This document shows positions 54,378 to 64,000 of a DNA stretch of 64,000 nt, in pieces. This stretch comes from Channallabes apus (taxonomy: Eukaryota > Chordata > Actinopteri > Siluriformes > Clariidae), in contig CM060118.1 of assembly GCA_030522415.1 (NCBI GenBank), positions 21,348,651 through 21,412,650 on the forward strand, given 5' to 3'. Each line of letters opens with the position of its first letter. Position 1 is the first letter of the stretch. Both the position numbers and the translations under genes were made by a program. The notes under the pieces were generated by a model. That model saw only the letters and a program-made list of their open reading frames with translations, ran no database searches and was not told the DNA's origin.

Positions 54378-57300
54378 CTATAAATGTATATGAAAAAAGT
54401 GAAGGAAGGGCCCCCACACCTGTTGAAATTTAAAGTCTGAGTAATGAATTGAGTAGTGAATCTTCTCCAGGGACAGACAGGACATGATATCTCTGAGCCA
54501 CTGGGCGTGAGTGGGTGACGTGGCATCCTTCCACTTGAATAAAAGAGAACGCCTGGCCAGGAGTGTCGCAAAAGATAACAATCTCTTTTTGGCTGGACTT
54601 AGACTCTTACCCTCTTCTCCAGTGACACCAAAAAGAGCAATCAGAGGGTCTGGTTCAAGATTGCAATTCAATATGAAGGACAGGGTCTTAAAAACATCCC
54701 TCCAGAATTTTTCCAAATTCGGGCATGTCCAGTACATATGGATAAGAGACGCCTCTCCACTTTTACATTTATTACAGCAAGGATCAATGTCTGGGTAGAA
54801 ACGGGAGAGTTTAAGTTTGGAGAAATGAGCCCTGTGTACGACCTTAAACTGTAATAAAGAGTGGCGGGCACATAAGGAGGTTGAGTTGATAAGTTTAAGA
54901 ATTGAATTCCAAGTATCATCTGATAGTGACAGATTTAAATCGTTCTCCCAAGCAGTTTTAATTTTACACAGAGGGGTGTGACTCGAAGCCATCAATCCAC
55001 CATAAATAGTGGATATTAGGCCTTTACGCAGCGGGGACAAACAGAGGAGATTGTCTAGAATATTTGCAGCAGGAGCCTCAGGGAAATTTGGTATTACAGA
55101 GCGAATGAAGTGTCTTACTTGCAGATATCTGAAAAAATGAGAATTGGGTAGGTTAAACCTTTCGGAAAGCTGTTCAAATGATGCAAACTTATGGTCAACG
55201 AACAGGTCTTTGCAAAGCTTGATGCCCTTATTGTACCATTCCTGAAACACTGAGTCATGTAAAGAAGGTTGGAAGAGATGGTTAGAGACGATAGGACTGG
55301 ACAGAGAAAAGCCCAGAAGACCGCAGTGCTTTCTGAACTGAGCCCATACTCTCAAGGTATGCACCACTACTGAGTTATTGATTAATTTAATTGAGGGGAT
55401 GGGGAGAGCAGATCCAAGGAGTGCTGAGACAGAGAGATTTTTGATAGACTTTATCTCCATTTCCACCCAGGCAGGCCGATTAGGTTGGTTATGAAAATAG
55501 GTTGGTTATGACCAAAAAATGACAGAACGAATGTTTGCTGCCCAGTAGTAGAGACGAAGATTAGGTAGAGCCATGCCACCGTCTCTTTTAGATCTTTGAA
55601 GTAGGGACTTATTCAATCGTGGATGTTTACCTTTCCAAAGGTAAGAAGATATAATTGAGTCTAACGCGCCAAAGTAAGATTTGGGAATAAAAACAGGTAC
55701 AGACTGAAAGAGATATAAAAATTTAGGGAGAATACTCATTTTAATTGCATTAATGCGGCCCACCAGGGACATGGACAGTGGTGACCATCGTCCCAAGTCC
55801 TTTCTTGTTTGGTTCAACAACCTAAAAAAATTTTCTTTAAAGAGGTGTTTATGTTTCCTTGTGATTGTAATACCAAGATAGGCAAACTGATTTTTCACTA
55901 TGTTGAATGGAAAATTGTGCATACCAGTTGTTACTGCTGTATTATCTAGCAGAAAAAGTTCACTTTTGTGCAAATTTAATTTATATCCTGAAAAATAGCT
56001 AAATTCCCTGAGCAATGACAGCACATGTGGCAGAGAGGAGACTGGATTCGATAAAAAAAGTAGAAGATCATCTGCATAAAGGGAAACTTTATGTTCTTCT
56101 CCCTGCCTCCAAATCCCAGATATATTTCTACAGCTTCGGAATGCAATTGCTAGTGGCTCAATGGCGAGGTTAAAGAGCAATGGGCTAAGGGGACACCCCT
56201 GACGAGTTCCCCGCTGAAGACTGAATGGTTGAGACTGTTGAGCATTTGTCAGAACTGAGGCAGTGGGGCTTGAATATAATAATTTAACCCAAGTGATAAA
56301 ACTTGGACCAAAATTGAATTTTTCTAAAGCCCTGAATAAATACTCCCATTCCACACGATCAAAAGCCTTTTCAGCATCCAAAGAAAGGACACACCCAGGG
56401 GTCTCCTCTGATGGTGTGTACAAGATATCCATAAGGCGTCGAATGTTAAAGTAAGAATAACGATTTTTAACAAAACCGGTCTGGTCCTCAGATATAATTG
56501 AGGGTAGAACATTCTCTAATCTACGAGCCAAGACTTTAGCAAGGATTTTAACATCCACATTAAGAAGAGAGATTGGTCTATATGAGGAGCACTCTGTTGG
56601 GTCCTTATCCTTCTTTGCTATGAGGGTGATGCGAGCCTCATTAAATGACGCAGGCATCTTACCTTGCTTGAAAGATTCAGATAGAACCAAAGCTAGTTGT
56701 GGTGCAAGGTATGAGGAGAATGATTTAAAAAACTCTGCAGGGAACCCGTCAGGACCCGGGGACTTACCAGATTGCAAAGATGAGATAGCTGAACTGATTT
56801 CCTCTTGTGATATGGGCTCTTCTAATCTTAATCTAGAATCAGGGGACAGTGTTGGGATATTTAGTTGAGTCAAGAAATTTTCAACTGAACTATGGTCCTT
56901 TGGGAACTCAGAAGTATATAATCGAGAATAAAAATTCCTGAATGCATCATTAATTTTAGAATGGTCGGTAGTGATGGTACCATCCTCCATCCGAATTTTC
57001 GTAATTTGTTGTTGTGCTCTAAATCCTTTTAACTGATTAGCTAAAAGTTTCCCAGATTTGTCACCATGAATGTAAAATTGGCTCCTACTCTTTAATAATT
57101 GCCGTTCAATTACATGCGTTGAAATAAGTTCAAACTTAGTTTGCACTTCTACGCGTTTTTTATAGAGATCGGGGTTTTTAAATAGAGCATACTGCTGGTC
57201 AATTTCTTTAATTTGGTTGGTCAAATCTTTTCGTTCTTTATATGCCTTCCTTTTCATATTTGCAGTGTATGAAATTATCTGTCCCCTGAGGTAGGCTTTC

Positions 57301-58169
57301 AGAGCATCCCAAATAACTAAACGTGACACTTCAGGTGTTTCATTTGTGGTGAGGAAAAAAACTATCTGGTCTTCCATAAATTTTTCAAAATCGTCCTCCA
57401 TCAGCAACGATGAATTAAAGCGCCAATGTTTAGTAACCTGAGGGAGATCGGGGAGTTTTATAGACATAACCACTGGAGCGTGATCTGATATCACAATGCT
57501 CTGATAAGCACAAGAAGTAACCATTGGGATCAGTTGATTATCTATAAAGAAATAATCAATTCTGGAGAAAGTATGGTGAACATGTGAGAAAAAGGAGTAT
57601 TCTCTCTTTTTTGGATTAAGGAAGCGCCATATGTCAGAGATACCAAAGCTGCAGAAATAGGACTGAAGTAGCGTGGCGGATTTACTCAGAGGTATAGGAT
57701 TGGGAGATGACCTGTCAAGTGATGGATCTAAACAGCAGTTAAAGTCTCCCCCTAATATGAAAGAGTATGAGCTCAGATCAGGCAGAAGAGAGAAAAAATG
57801 TTCAAAGAAGGGGACATCGTCATAATTAGGGGCATATAAATTAGCCAACACTACATTAGTATTAAATAACTTCCCTGAAACAATGATATAACGACCTTGT
57901 ATATCCGTAATAACATTATGATGCTCAAAAGAGATGTTTGGGTTAATGAGAATCGAGACACCCCTAGCTTTGGCCTGAAAGGTTGAGTGGTAGTGCTGCC
58001 CACCCCAGCGTGACATAAGGCGAGAATTATCAGAACTGCGAATGTGAGTTTCTTGTAAAAATGCGATTGCAGTGTTAAGTTGTTTAAGGTGTGAGAGCAC
58101 CTTCCTTCTCTTCACCGGATGGTTTAAACCCTTAACATTCCAGCTCACAAAGTTTAAAGAACTATTCAT
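54378..58169 (-). CDS. L1 ORF2: endonuclease-reverse transcriptase, one in-frame stop
   Basis: From M58169 (MNSSLNFVSWNVKG) the frame has an APE-type endonuclease (FLQETHI, VVLANLYAPN, LGGDFNCCLD, SDHAPVVMS), then a linker, then RT blocks (SGKSPGPDGFPAEFFK, YRPISLLNVDVKILAKVLA, SLDAEKAFDRVEW, RQGCPLSPLLFNLAIEPLA, and the catalytic YADDLLLF) and a Cys-containing C-terminal domain (CCNKCKSGEASLIHMYWTC) as in L1. TAA at 55506-55508 interrupts the frame near residue 887. The two parts are in the same frame. A 17-bp near-tandem copy of 'cataaccaacct' surrounds the stop, so it may have come from a small duplication. Total 1263 codons plus stop, close to other L1 ORF2 lengths. Confidence 0.85.
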
Positions 58170-58302
58170 TCTCCCTGAGAGAAAATGCAGGTAGATAAAC
58201 ATGAATAAGATGCCTAACGTCAGCCTTAAAGTGTAAAACACAGAACAACGTGTTAAAAATACACAGTGTACAAAGAACTAACACAATACTGGCTTTGGAG
58301 AT

Positions 58303-58378
58303 CCCCCACCCCTCCCCCCCACACCCCTGCCCCCCACACCCCTCCCCCCCACACCCCTCCCCCCCACACCCCACTACA
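58303..58378 (-). repeat. C-rich tandem repeat in L1 inter-ORF region (G-quadruplex candidate)
   Basis: Units of about 18-20 bp ('cccctccccccccacac') are repeated about four times. On the L1 sense strand this is a run of G-tracts (GGGGGG-AGGGG-TGTGG), which could form G-quadruplexes between ORF1 and ORF2. Confidence 0.6.
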
Positions 58379-58816
58379 CCCCAACAAACAAAGATAGCTG
58401 CTAACAAACACAGCAGCAAGCTCTTCCATTCCTCCATCTTCCACCCAACAAATCCTCCTGCCGCTAACCACCCCATCTTCTGCTCCGACACAACTTACAG
58501 AAACTAATAATTAAATATATAAATAAAACATTTCCACACTCCAATACTGAAATCTCTCAATGAGAGAAAAACACACCACCACCACCCCTCCCCCCACGTC
58601 ACATTGTAACTCTAAATATACAAACATGTAAATCACACGTGATTAAAAATAGAAAAAATAGTAATATAAAAATAATAATAATAACCCCTTCACAAGTTTA
58701 ACACAACGCTCTTACCGGGAAAGACGTAAACATGGCCAGACTTTTAGTTAAAAATGGTACTTTCCTGAGAACCGTAGTATTGCGTATTAAAATAATAATA
58801 ATAATAATACAGTGCA

Positions 58817-59614
58817 CTACGTAGTTTTCAGCAGACTGTCTATGTGTTTCTGCGCCTCTTCTACCGAGCGGAGCCACTTCTTCTGTCCGGTAGACAGAGT
58901 GATCCGGAGCCGCGCTGGATACAGCAGGGAAGGCCGGAGTCCACGGCTGTATAACTCACTCATCACTCCTCTATACTCGGCTCGCTGGTTTAAAACTTCG
59001 GGAGTGTAGTCTTCCACTATGCGAAGCTGCTGACCGCGGTATTCCAGCTTCCCTCTCCGCCGAGCCTCCCGAATCAGAAGGTCTTTCACCTGGCTCCGGT
59101 GCACGCGGAGAATGACGGGCCGAGGTCTCTGTCCTGAAGCGGGTTTGGATGCAGGTATTCGGTGGGCTCGGTCAATCTCCGGCGGGGAAGGCAGCGTTTC
59201 AGTCCCAAACACCTCGCACAGAAACTTGGAGAAGAACTCGGTAGGGAGTCCACCTTCAGAACCTTCCGGGAGACCCAGAACACGCAGGTTTTGTCTCCTG
59301 CTCCGGCCTTCTAAGTCTACAACTTTGGCCGTTAACTTTGAGTTGTTTTCCCGAAGTCCGGAGCAGATGTTCTCCAGCTCCGTCATACGCTGACTCAGGT
59401 CGTCTGTAGCGAGTTCTAATGACGGTAAGCGCTGTCCATGGTCCTCTACTTGGGCCTGAATCTGGTCCAGTTTAATTTCTAGTAAACTAAACGAGGATTT
59501 AAACTCCGCCGCTAACGCATCACGGTGTTGCTCTAACAGCGCAGAGATAGCCTCGACTGTTAGAGGGGTCGCAGTGTCGTCCTTTTTCACGGCTTTAACA
59601 CTCCTGGTAGCCAT
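58817..59614 (-). CDS. L1 ORF1 protein (RNA-binding chaperone), intact
   Basis: M59614 (MATRSVKAVKKDDT) starts a 265-residue frame with no internal stop. Residues about 25-115 form a coiled coil (LLEIKLDQIQAQVEDHGQRL, LSQRMTELENICSGLRENNS). An RRM-like part follows (QNLRVLGLPEGSEGG, DRAHRIPASKP, RPVILRVHR) and a C-terminal domain (FEYRGQQLR-type LEYRGQQLRIVEDYTPEVL). This is the usual build of vertebrate L1 ORF1. The upstream extension to 59665 is in frame, but M59614 is the more likely start. Confidence 0.85.
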   Translation of the reverse strand: MATRSVKAVKKDDTATPLTVEAISALLEQHRDALAAEFKSSFSLLEIKLDQIQAQVEDHGQRLPSLELATDDLSQRMTELENICSGLRENNSKLTAKVVDLEGRSRRQNLRVLGLPEGSEGGLPTEFFSKFLCEVFGTETLPSPPEIDRAHRIPASKPASGQRPRPVILRVHRSQVKDLLIREARRRGKLEYRGQQLRIVEDYTPEVLNQRAEYRGVMSELYSRGLRPSLLYPARLRITLSTGQKKWLRSVEEAQKHIDSLLKTT

Positions 59615-60601
59615 CGCAAATGAAAAAATATATAACCGTGGGGTAGAGTACAAAGTTATTGTCAACTAAGATTTTAATTTAACATTTAAAGACGAATAAG
59701 GGAGTGAAGAAATTCGAAACTGTCGGAGCACCTAACCAACACGTCCTACTCCATGTGGCTGCTAACCGGACTCCCGATTGCCGAGACTTTTGGGAAAATA
59801 CCTTGTGGACCGACGAGACAAAAGTTGAACTTTTTGGAAGGTGCGTGTCCCGTTACATCTGGCGTAAAAGTAACACAGCATTTCAGAAAAAAGAACATCA
59901 TACCAACAGTAAAATATGGTGGTGGTAGTGTGATGGTCTGGTGTTGTTTTGCTGCTTCAGGACCTGGAAGGCTTGCTGTGATAGATGGAACCATGAATTC
60001 TACTGTCTACCAAAAAATCCTGAAGGAGAATGTCCGGCCATCTGTTCGTCAATTCAAGCTGAAGCGATCTTGGGTGCTGCAGCAGGACAATGACCCAAAA
60101 CACACCAGCAAATCCACCTCTGAATGGCTGAAGAAAAACTAAATGAAGACTTTGGAGTGGCCTAGTCAAAGTCCTGACCTGAATCCTATTGAGATGTTGT
60201 GGCATGACCTTAAAAAGGCGGTTCATGCTAGAAAACCCTCAAATAAAGCTGAATTACAACAATTCTGCAAAGATGAGTGGGCCAAAATTCCTCCAGAGCG
60301 CTGTAAAAGACTCGTTGCAAGTTATCGCAAACGCTTGATTACAGTTATTGCTGCTAAGGGTGGCCCAACCAGTTATTAGGTTCAGGGGGCAATTACTTTT
60401 TCACACAGGGCCATGTAGGTTTGGATTTTTTTCTCCCTAAATAATAAAACCCCTCATTTAAAAAATGTATTTTGTGTTTACTTGTGTTATCTTTGACTAA
60501 TAGTTTAACGGTTTTTGATGATCAGAAACATTTTGTGTGACAAACATGCAAAAGAACAAGAAATCAGGAGGGGGGCAAATAGTTTTTCACACCACTGTAT
60601 A

Positions 60602-61338
60602 CTCATCATCCACTTTATTTGAAACACCTCTACATCTGCTTATTTAAGAACTATCCAACCAGCCAATCATGAGGGAGCAGTACAATGTCTAATACCATGC
60701 TGATACTGGTGAGGAACTTTAATGAATGTTTTGCAGAATGAGGAAAAGGTGTGATTTCTGGGAGTTTTACCATAAATTGACGTATTTATCTATTTATTTA
60801 ACGAAATTAGAGTTTTTACGCACAACAGTCTCTACAGTTTACACAGAATGGTAAGAAAAAAAAAATCCTGTTTGTGTGTTGGGCGCAGGGGGGTCTGAAA
60901 ACACATTGTTGATGTGAGAGTCCAAAGGAGAATGACAACATTGGTTTGAGCTGACAGGATTTCTTTACAAACTGTGGTGAAAGCCTCTCAGAGCACATCA
61001 AAATCCACCAAATCTTGAGATGGACAGGATACAACAGTAGAAGACAACATCATGTTCCACTCCTGTTGGCTAAGAACAGGAGCCTGAGGTTCTCATGAGC
61101 ACACACTCACTGATTTGGAGACTGAAAAACAAAAAGACCAGGTATATTCTTTGATGTTTTGTGCATGCTGTAATGCTTTTCTGCTCACTGTGGTTGTAAA
61201 GATTAATTGAGATAATATATCCATCCTAGCAGTTTGAACAAATTTGACCATTTTCACTTCAACAAGGCGTTTCAATCCAAACTAACTCAATATTTTTCTG
61301 TTTTATGTTCACACCATTTTTTAAATAAACTTTTAAGA

Positions 61339-61388
<50 letters not shown>

Positions 61389-61550
61389 ATCCCAATAGAT
61401 CAACAGTTTCCATAAGGGTCAAACCAGACCATTTGGTAACAACATCCATGCCACAGTTAAAGTTACACAGGTCACACTTTATCCCCATTAGGATGCTTGA
61501 TGTGATTTTACTTAAGGTTTTAAACAAGATCTTCATGGTTGATGGACGTT
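60602..61550 (+). mobile_element. Tc1/mariner-type relic
   Basis: It starts right after the Tc1 element with 'atactcatcatccactttat' and 'agccaatcatgagg', terminal phrases of a further fish Tc1-type family. At about 61060 it has 'actcctgttggctaagaaca', and from 61390 the reversed terminal part with 'catgccacagttaaagttac'. Deletions, a (GT)n tract and point changes have removed the transposase. Confidence 0.5.
61341..61384. repeat. (GT)n microsatellite
   Basis: An uninterrupted GT run of about 44 bp within the Tc1-type relic. Confidence 0.95.
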
Positions 61551-61839
61551 AGAAAAAGGGGGCGTGGCGGTGATGCTTTAGGATTATGACCTGCTGGTCT
61601 TAGAACATTAACTTGGTTCAATATACTGTACTCTAATGGCTAAAGACTCTAATGTAAAGTATTAAAATTCTAAAAAAAAAATTAAATTCCGACCGTTTCA
61701 TGATTTCTGTGGAAATGTCCTCATCATATGTGCCCTTAAAGCCATTGTCAGATTTTAACGGTCTCCTATTTTTCAAGAAGTTATTATAAACGATATAAAC
61801 GCTTAAACTTTACACTTTCTGCATAACGTCATTTGCTGC

Positions 61840-62144
61840 GCGTTCAGGTTGTTCCCGCCTTCATTCGTATGCTGTCCCCTGATTGGCCCAGGTCCCTGTC
61901 AGTCAGCAATGCGCTGGAGTGGAATAAGAGTAGATTTGTCAGAGAGCGCGCCGGAGTGTCATCAGGCTGCTGTGAGCCGCGTTGTGTTGTAATGTCAATC
62001 CTATCAGCTCACACCAGACAGCTCGTAGCAGAGATGAAGGCGGACTCGGACTCGCTCTGATCGCTGCATCCCGGTTTCATTCAACAAAACCTTGCCCCAT
62101 GTGAAATAGGGCAAAGCACTGGACTGCATTTGCCCACTTCTAAT
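61840..62144 (+). promoter_or_regulatory. cnnm2: cnnm2 5' UTR and promoter region
   Basis: CpG-richer than the flanking sequence, with an inverted CCAAT box ('gattggccc' at about 61881-61889). No TATA box near the start codon. The transcription start is not defined. Confidence 0.4.
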
Positions 62145-63588
62145 ATGGCGCCGCTCAGCCCGGTTGGATCGCTGACTGTTATTTTTTTATTTGTCACCGG
62201 CGCTCTGATCAGCCGCTCGGACGGCAGAGACGCGGCGGAGGAGACCGTCATCATCGGCCTGCGTCTCGAAGACACCGACGACGTGTCATTCATGGACAGA
62301 GGCTTCCTGCGCGTTAGCGAGAGATCGCGCGTGAAGTTGCGGGTCTACGGGCAGAACATTAACAATGAGACGTGGTCCAAGATCGCTTTCACGGAGCAGG
62401 AGCGAAGCAGCAGCGCGTCCGGGGTCGCAGACGCTCCTGTCGGTTACAGCCAAGCGGACGCGGCTGCCTTCCAGCCTTGTGGCATCCGATCGTCCGACAT
62501 CATCATTCTTCCCAACGTGGATGTGAGCCGATCCACGTCCGGCGTCATCGAGATAGAAGTGAAACCCCTGCGCAAAACCGAGAAGAGCAAACTGTACTAC
62601 ATGTGCGTTGCCGCACCAACACCTGCTGCCGGCGGTGCGAACGACGCGTGGTCTGAACACACCTGGGTCTACCACGAGGGGCAGGATACCAAAATGCTCG
62701 TCGTGGAGGAGAAGAAGTTCTTGCTGCCTTTTTGGCTGCAGGTAATATTTATTGCAATGTTGTTGTGCTTGTCCGGCATGTTCAGCGGACTGAATTTAGG
62801 TCTCATGGCCCTCGACCCCATGGAGCTCAGGATAGTCCAGAACTGTGGCACAGAGAAGGAAAAAAAATATGCAAACAAGATTGAACCAGTGAGGAGTCAA
62901 GGAAACTATCTGCTTTGCTCACTGCTTTTGGGGAACGTACTCGTGAACACCACCTTGACCATTTTGCTGGATGATATCGCAGGCTCTGGTCTGATCGCTG
63001 TGGTTGTATCAACCATCGGTATTGTAATATTTGGAGAAATTGTGCCACAGGCGATATGCTCAAGGCACGGGCTTGCTGTTGGTGCAAACACCCTGATTTT
63101 AACCAAGTTCTTCATGATTCTCACTTTCCCTGCATCGTATCCTGTCAGTAAACTTTTAGACCATGTGCTGGGACAGGAGATTGGCACGGTGTACAATCGA
63201 GAGAAGCTCCTTGAGATGCTCAGGGTTACTGACCCATACAATGATTTGGTCAAGGAGGAGCTCAACATCATTCAAGGTGCTCTGGAGCTCAGGACTAAGA
63301 CTGTGGAGGATGTTATGACACCTCTGCGTGATTGCTTTATGATTGCAGCTGATGCGGTCCTTGACTTTAACACCATGTCGGAGATCATGGAGAGCGGTTA
63401 CACGCGCATCCCTGTGTTTGAGGGGGACAGGTGCAACATTGTAGATCTCCTCTTTGTCAAAGACCTGGCCTTTGTGGACCCAGATGACTGCACTCCACTG
63501 AAAACTATCACAAAATTCTACAGCCACCCCCTGCACTTTGTCTTTAATGACACCAAGCTGGATGCAATGCTAGAAGAGTTCAAGAAAG
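62145..63588 (+). CDS. cnnm2: Cyclin M2 (Cnnm2), first coding exon; gene continues outside the window
   Basis: ATG at 62145 ([16 protein letters not shown]) starts 481 codons plus one base. The exon ends with donor GT at 63589, in FKKG of the EEFKKG-K motif, where human CNNM2 exon 1 also ends. The frame continues in the intron only to a stop at 63629, so that is not the end of the protein. It has a signal-like N-terminal helix, an extracellular domain ([13 protein letters not shown], an NET glycosylation site at N74, [11 protein letters not shown]), the DUF21 transmembrane domain ([53 protein letters not shown]) and the first CBS part ([17 protein letters not shown]). CNNM2 is a basolateral magnesium-homeostasis protein. 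The a/b paralogue cannot be told. Later exons (second CBS, cNMP domain) lie outside. Confidence 0.92.
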
Positions 63589-64000
63589 GTAGAAGTCAAT
63601 TTCACCCTCGCACCACAGTTACCCTTTAATTTCTAGTTTCTAACAACAGCAAAACATTTATAAATAATGGTAAAAATTTTAAATGCTATCAACATATAAC
63701 GTCTATCAGTTAGAGGCATCTATGCACTACTCAAGTCAAACCGGAATTTTGGATTGTGCAGGAAACAGGACATAGTTATGAGAGTAAAAACTACCTTTAT
63801 TTGTCTATATAATCCCCTGCTATACTCATGCATTTATTCCAGTTTTTTTACTAGTGCTCAGATACCATCAAAGTTGAAAGTTTTCTCAGTACGCCAGAGC
63901 CATGATCGGACTGCCTGTATTGTCATTGTCACTGCTGAAACACTGGCCTCCCAGGAACTCCTTTAATGGCCCTTTCTTTGATGGTATCCAAGCCCTAGTG
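63589..64000 (+). other. cnnm2: cnnm2 intron 1 (start)
   Basis: Begins with GTAGAAG donor. The remaining 412 bp have no recognised exon or repeat. Near-complementary phrases 'ataccatcaaagttgaaag' and 'ctttgatggtatcc' (63863-63882 and 63976-63989) hint at a terminal inverted repeat of a small element. Confidence 0.5.

Larger units (their letters stand above)
54060..59775 (-). mobile_element. Full-length L1-clade retrotransposon
   Basis: Both sides carry the 16-bp direct repeat GATTGCCGAGACTTTT (54044-54059 and 59776-59791). A poly(A) tail reads as poly(T) at 54060-54072. On the minus strand there is a short 5' UTR (59615-59775), ORF1, a C-rich spacer (G-rich on the coding strand), ORF2 and a 3' UTR of about 300 bp. 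Size (5.7 kb) and order agree with full-length vertebrate L1 elements. Insertion is into a Tc1 transposase gene. Confidence 0.92.
53624..60379 (+). pseudogene. Tc1 transposase, split by L1 and by point lesions
   Basis: The 5' part (53624-54059) begins MPRSKEIQEQMRTKVIEI, with a helix-turn-helix (YKAISKALGLQRTTVRAIIH) and a GRPTKITPRAQRQL linker, and stops being Tc1 at the L1 insertion after residues ND-CRDF. It resumes at 59776 with LWTDETKVELFG (first catalytic Asp). A frameshift near 59925 precedes GGGSVMVWCCFAASG, then LQQDNDPKHT (second Asp). An in-frame TAA at 60140 is followed by QSPDLNPIEMLW (Glu) and the C-terminal AKGGPTSY. The copy was probably already dying or dead when the L1 entered. 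Confidence 0.85.
53246..60597 (+). mobile_element. Tc1-family transposon, interrupted by L1
   Basis: TA flanks at 53244-53245 and 60598-60599. The left end 'cagtggtgtgaaaaactatt' matches the inverted right end 'agtttttcacaccactg'. Without the inserted L1 (54060-59775) the element is about 1.6 kb, as in other Tc1 elements. It belongs to a different family from the one at 51255-52836. Confidence 0.9.

Noticed and set aside
62130..62144. Upstream extension of cnnm2 starting with TTG
   Set aside because: The first ATG in frame is at 62145 and the sequence before it is 5' UTR; a TTG start is not expected in a vertebrate gene.
63589..63629. The stop at 63629 as the end of Cnnm2
   Set aside because: The family continues after FKKG with a second CBS and a cyclic-nucleotide-like domain; a consensus donor lies at 63589 where the known exon ends.

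Overview
The window is vertebrate, almost certainly teleost, nuclear DNA. It has AT-rich introns, (TA)n and (GT)n tracts, many Tc1/mariner, hAT, L1, RTE, L2-like and Rex1-like elements and tRNA-derived SINEs, and four interrupted genes with GT-AG introns. The order wbp1l(+), cyp17a1(-), borcs7(+), cnnm2(+) is the conserved block known from human 10q24.32 (WBP1L-CYP17A1-BORCS7-AS3MT-CNNM2). A siluriform or other otophysan fish fits the repeat content, but that is only an impression.

Layout. 0.5-1.5 kb: a hAT element with target-site duplication. 2.3-22.4 kb: promoter and four coding exons of wbp1l. Its introns 1 and 2 are filled with repeats, including a large fold-back element (6.75-7.98 kb) and an antisense LINE of the CR1/L2 type with an esterase ORF1 (13.8-18.1 kb), which is itself split by a SINE. 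22.4-25.7 kb: probable long wbp1l 3' UTR. 25.6-27.5 kb: a duplicated block holding a decayed, intron-containing copy of cyp17a1 exons 4-8. 27.5-40.6 kb: a transposon pile-up with a Gypsy relic, LINE fragments, a near-complete RTE LINE with one clear frameshift, a Rex1-like fragment, and a young non-autonomous LTR element carrying a 30-bp minisatellite. 43.1-45.5 kb: complete eight-exon cyp17a1. 46.2-47.3 kb: complete five-exon borcs7, divergent from cyp17a1. 51.3-60.6 kb: two Tc1 elements, the second split by a full-length L1 with 16-bp target-site duplications and one in-frame stop in ORF2. 62.1 kb to the end: first coding exon of cnnm2, whose other exons lie outside the window.

The genes act separately: Wbp1l is a membrane protein with a WW-binding motif, Cyp17a1 is a steroidogenic P450, Borcs7 is a BORC subunit for lysosome positioning, and Cnnm2 is a magnesium-homeostasis membrane protein. 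No as3mt exon was recognised between borcs7 and cnnm2, where other vertebrates carry that gene. I saw no bacterial-type operons, CRISPR arrays or free-standing RNA genes. The most notable points are the partial cyp17a1 duplication, the young LTR element with its multi-frame minisatellite, and the nested, almost intact L1.
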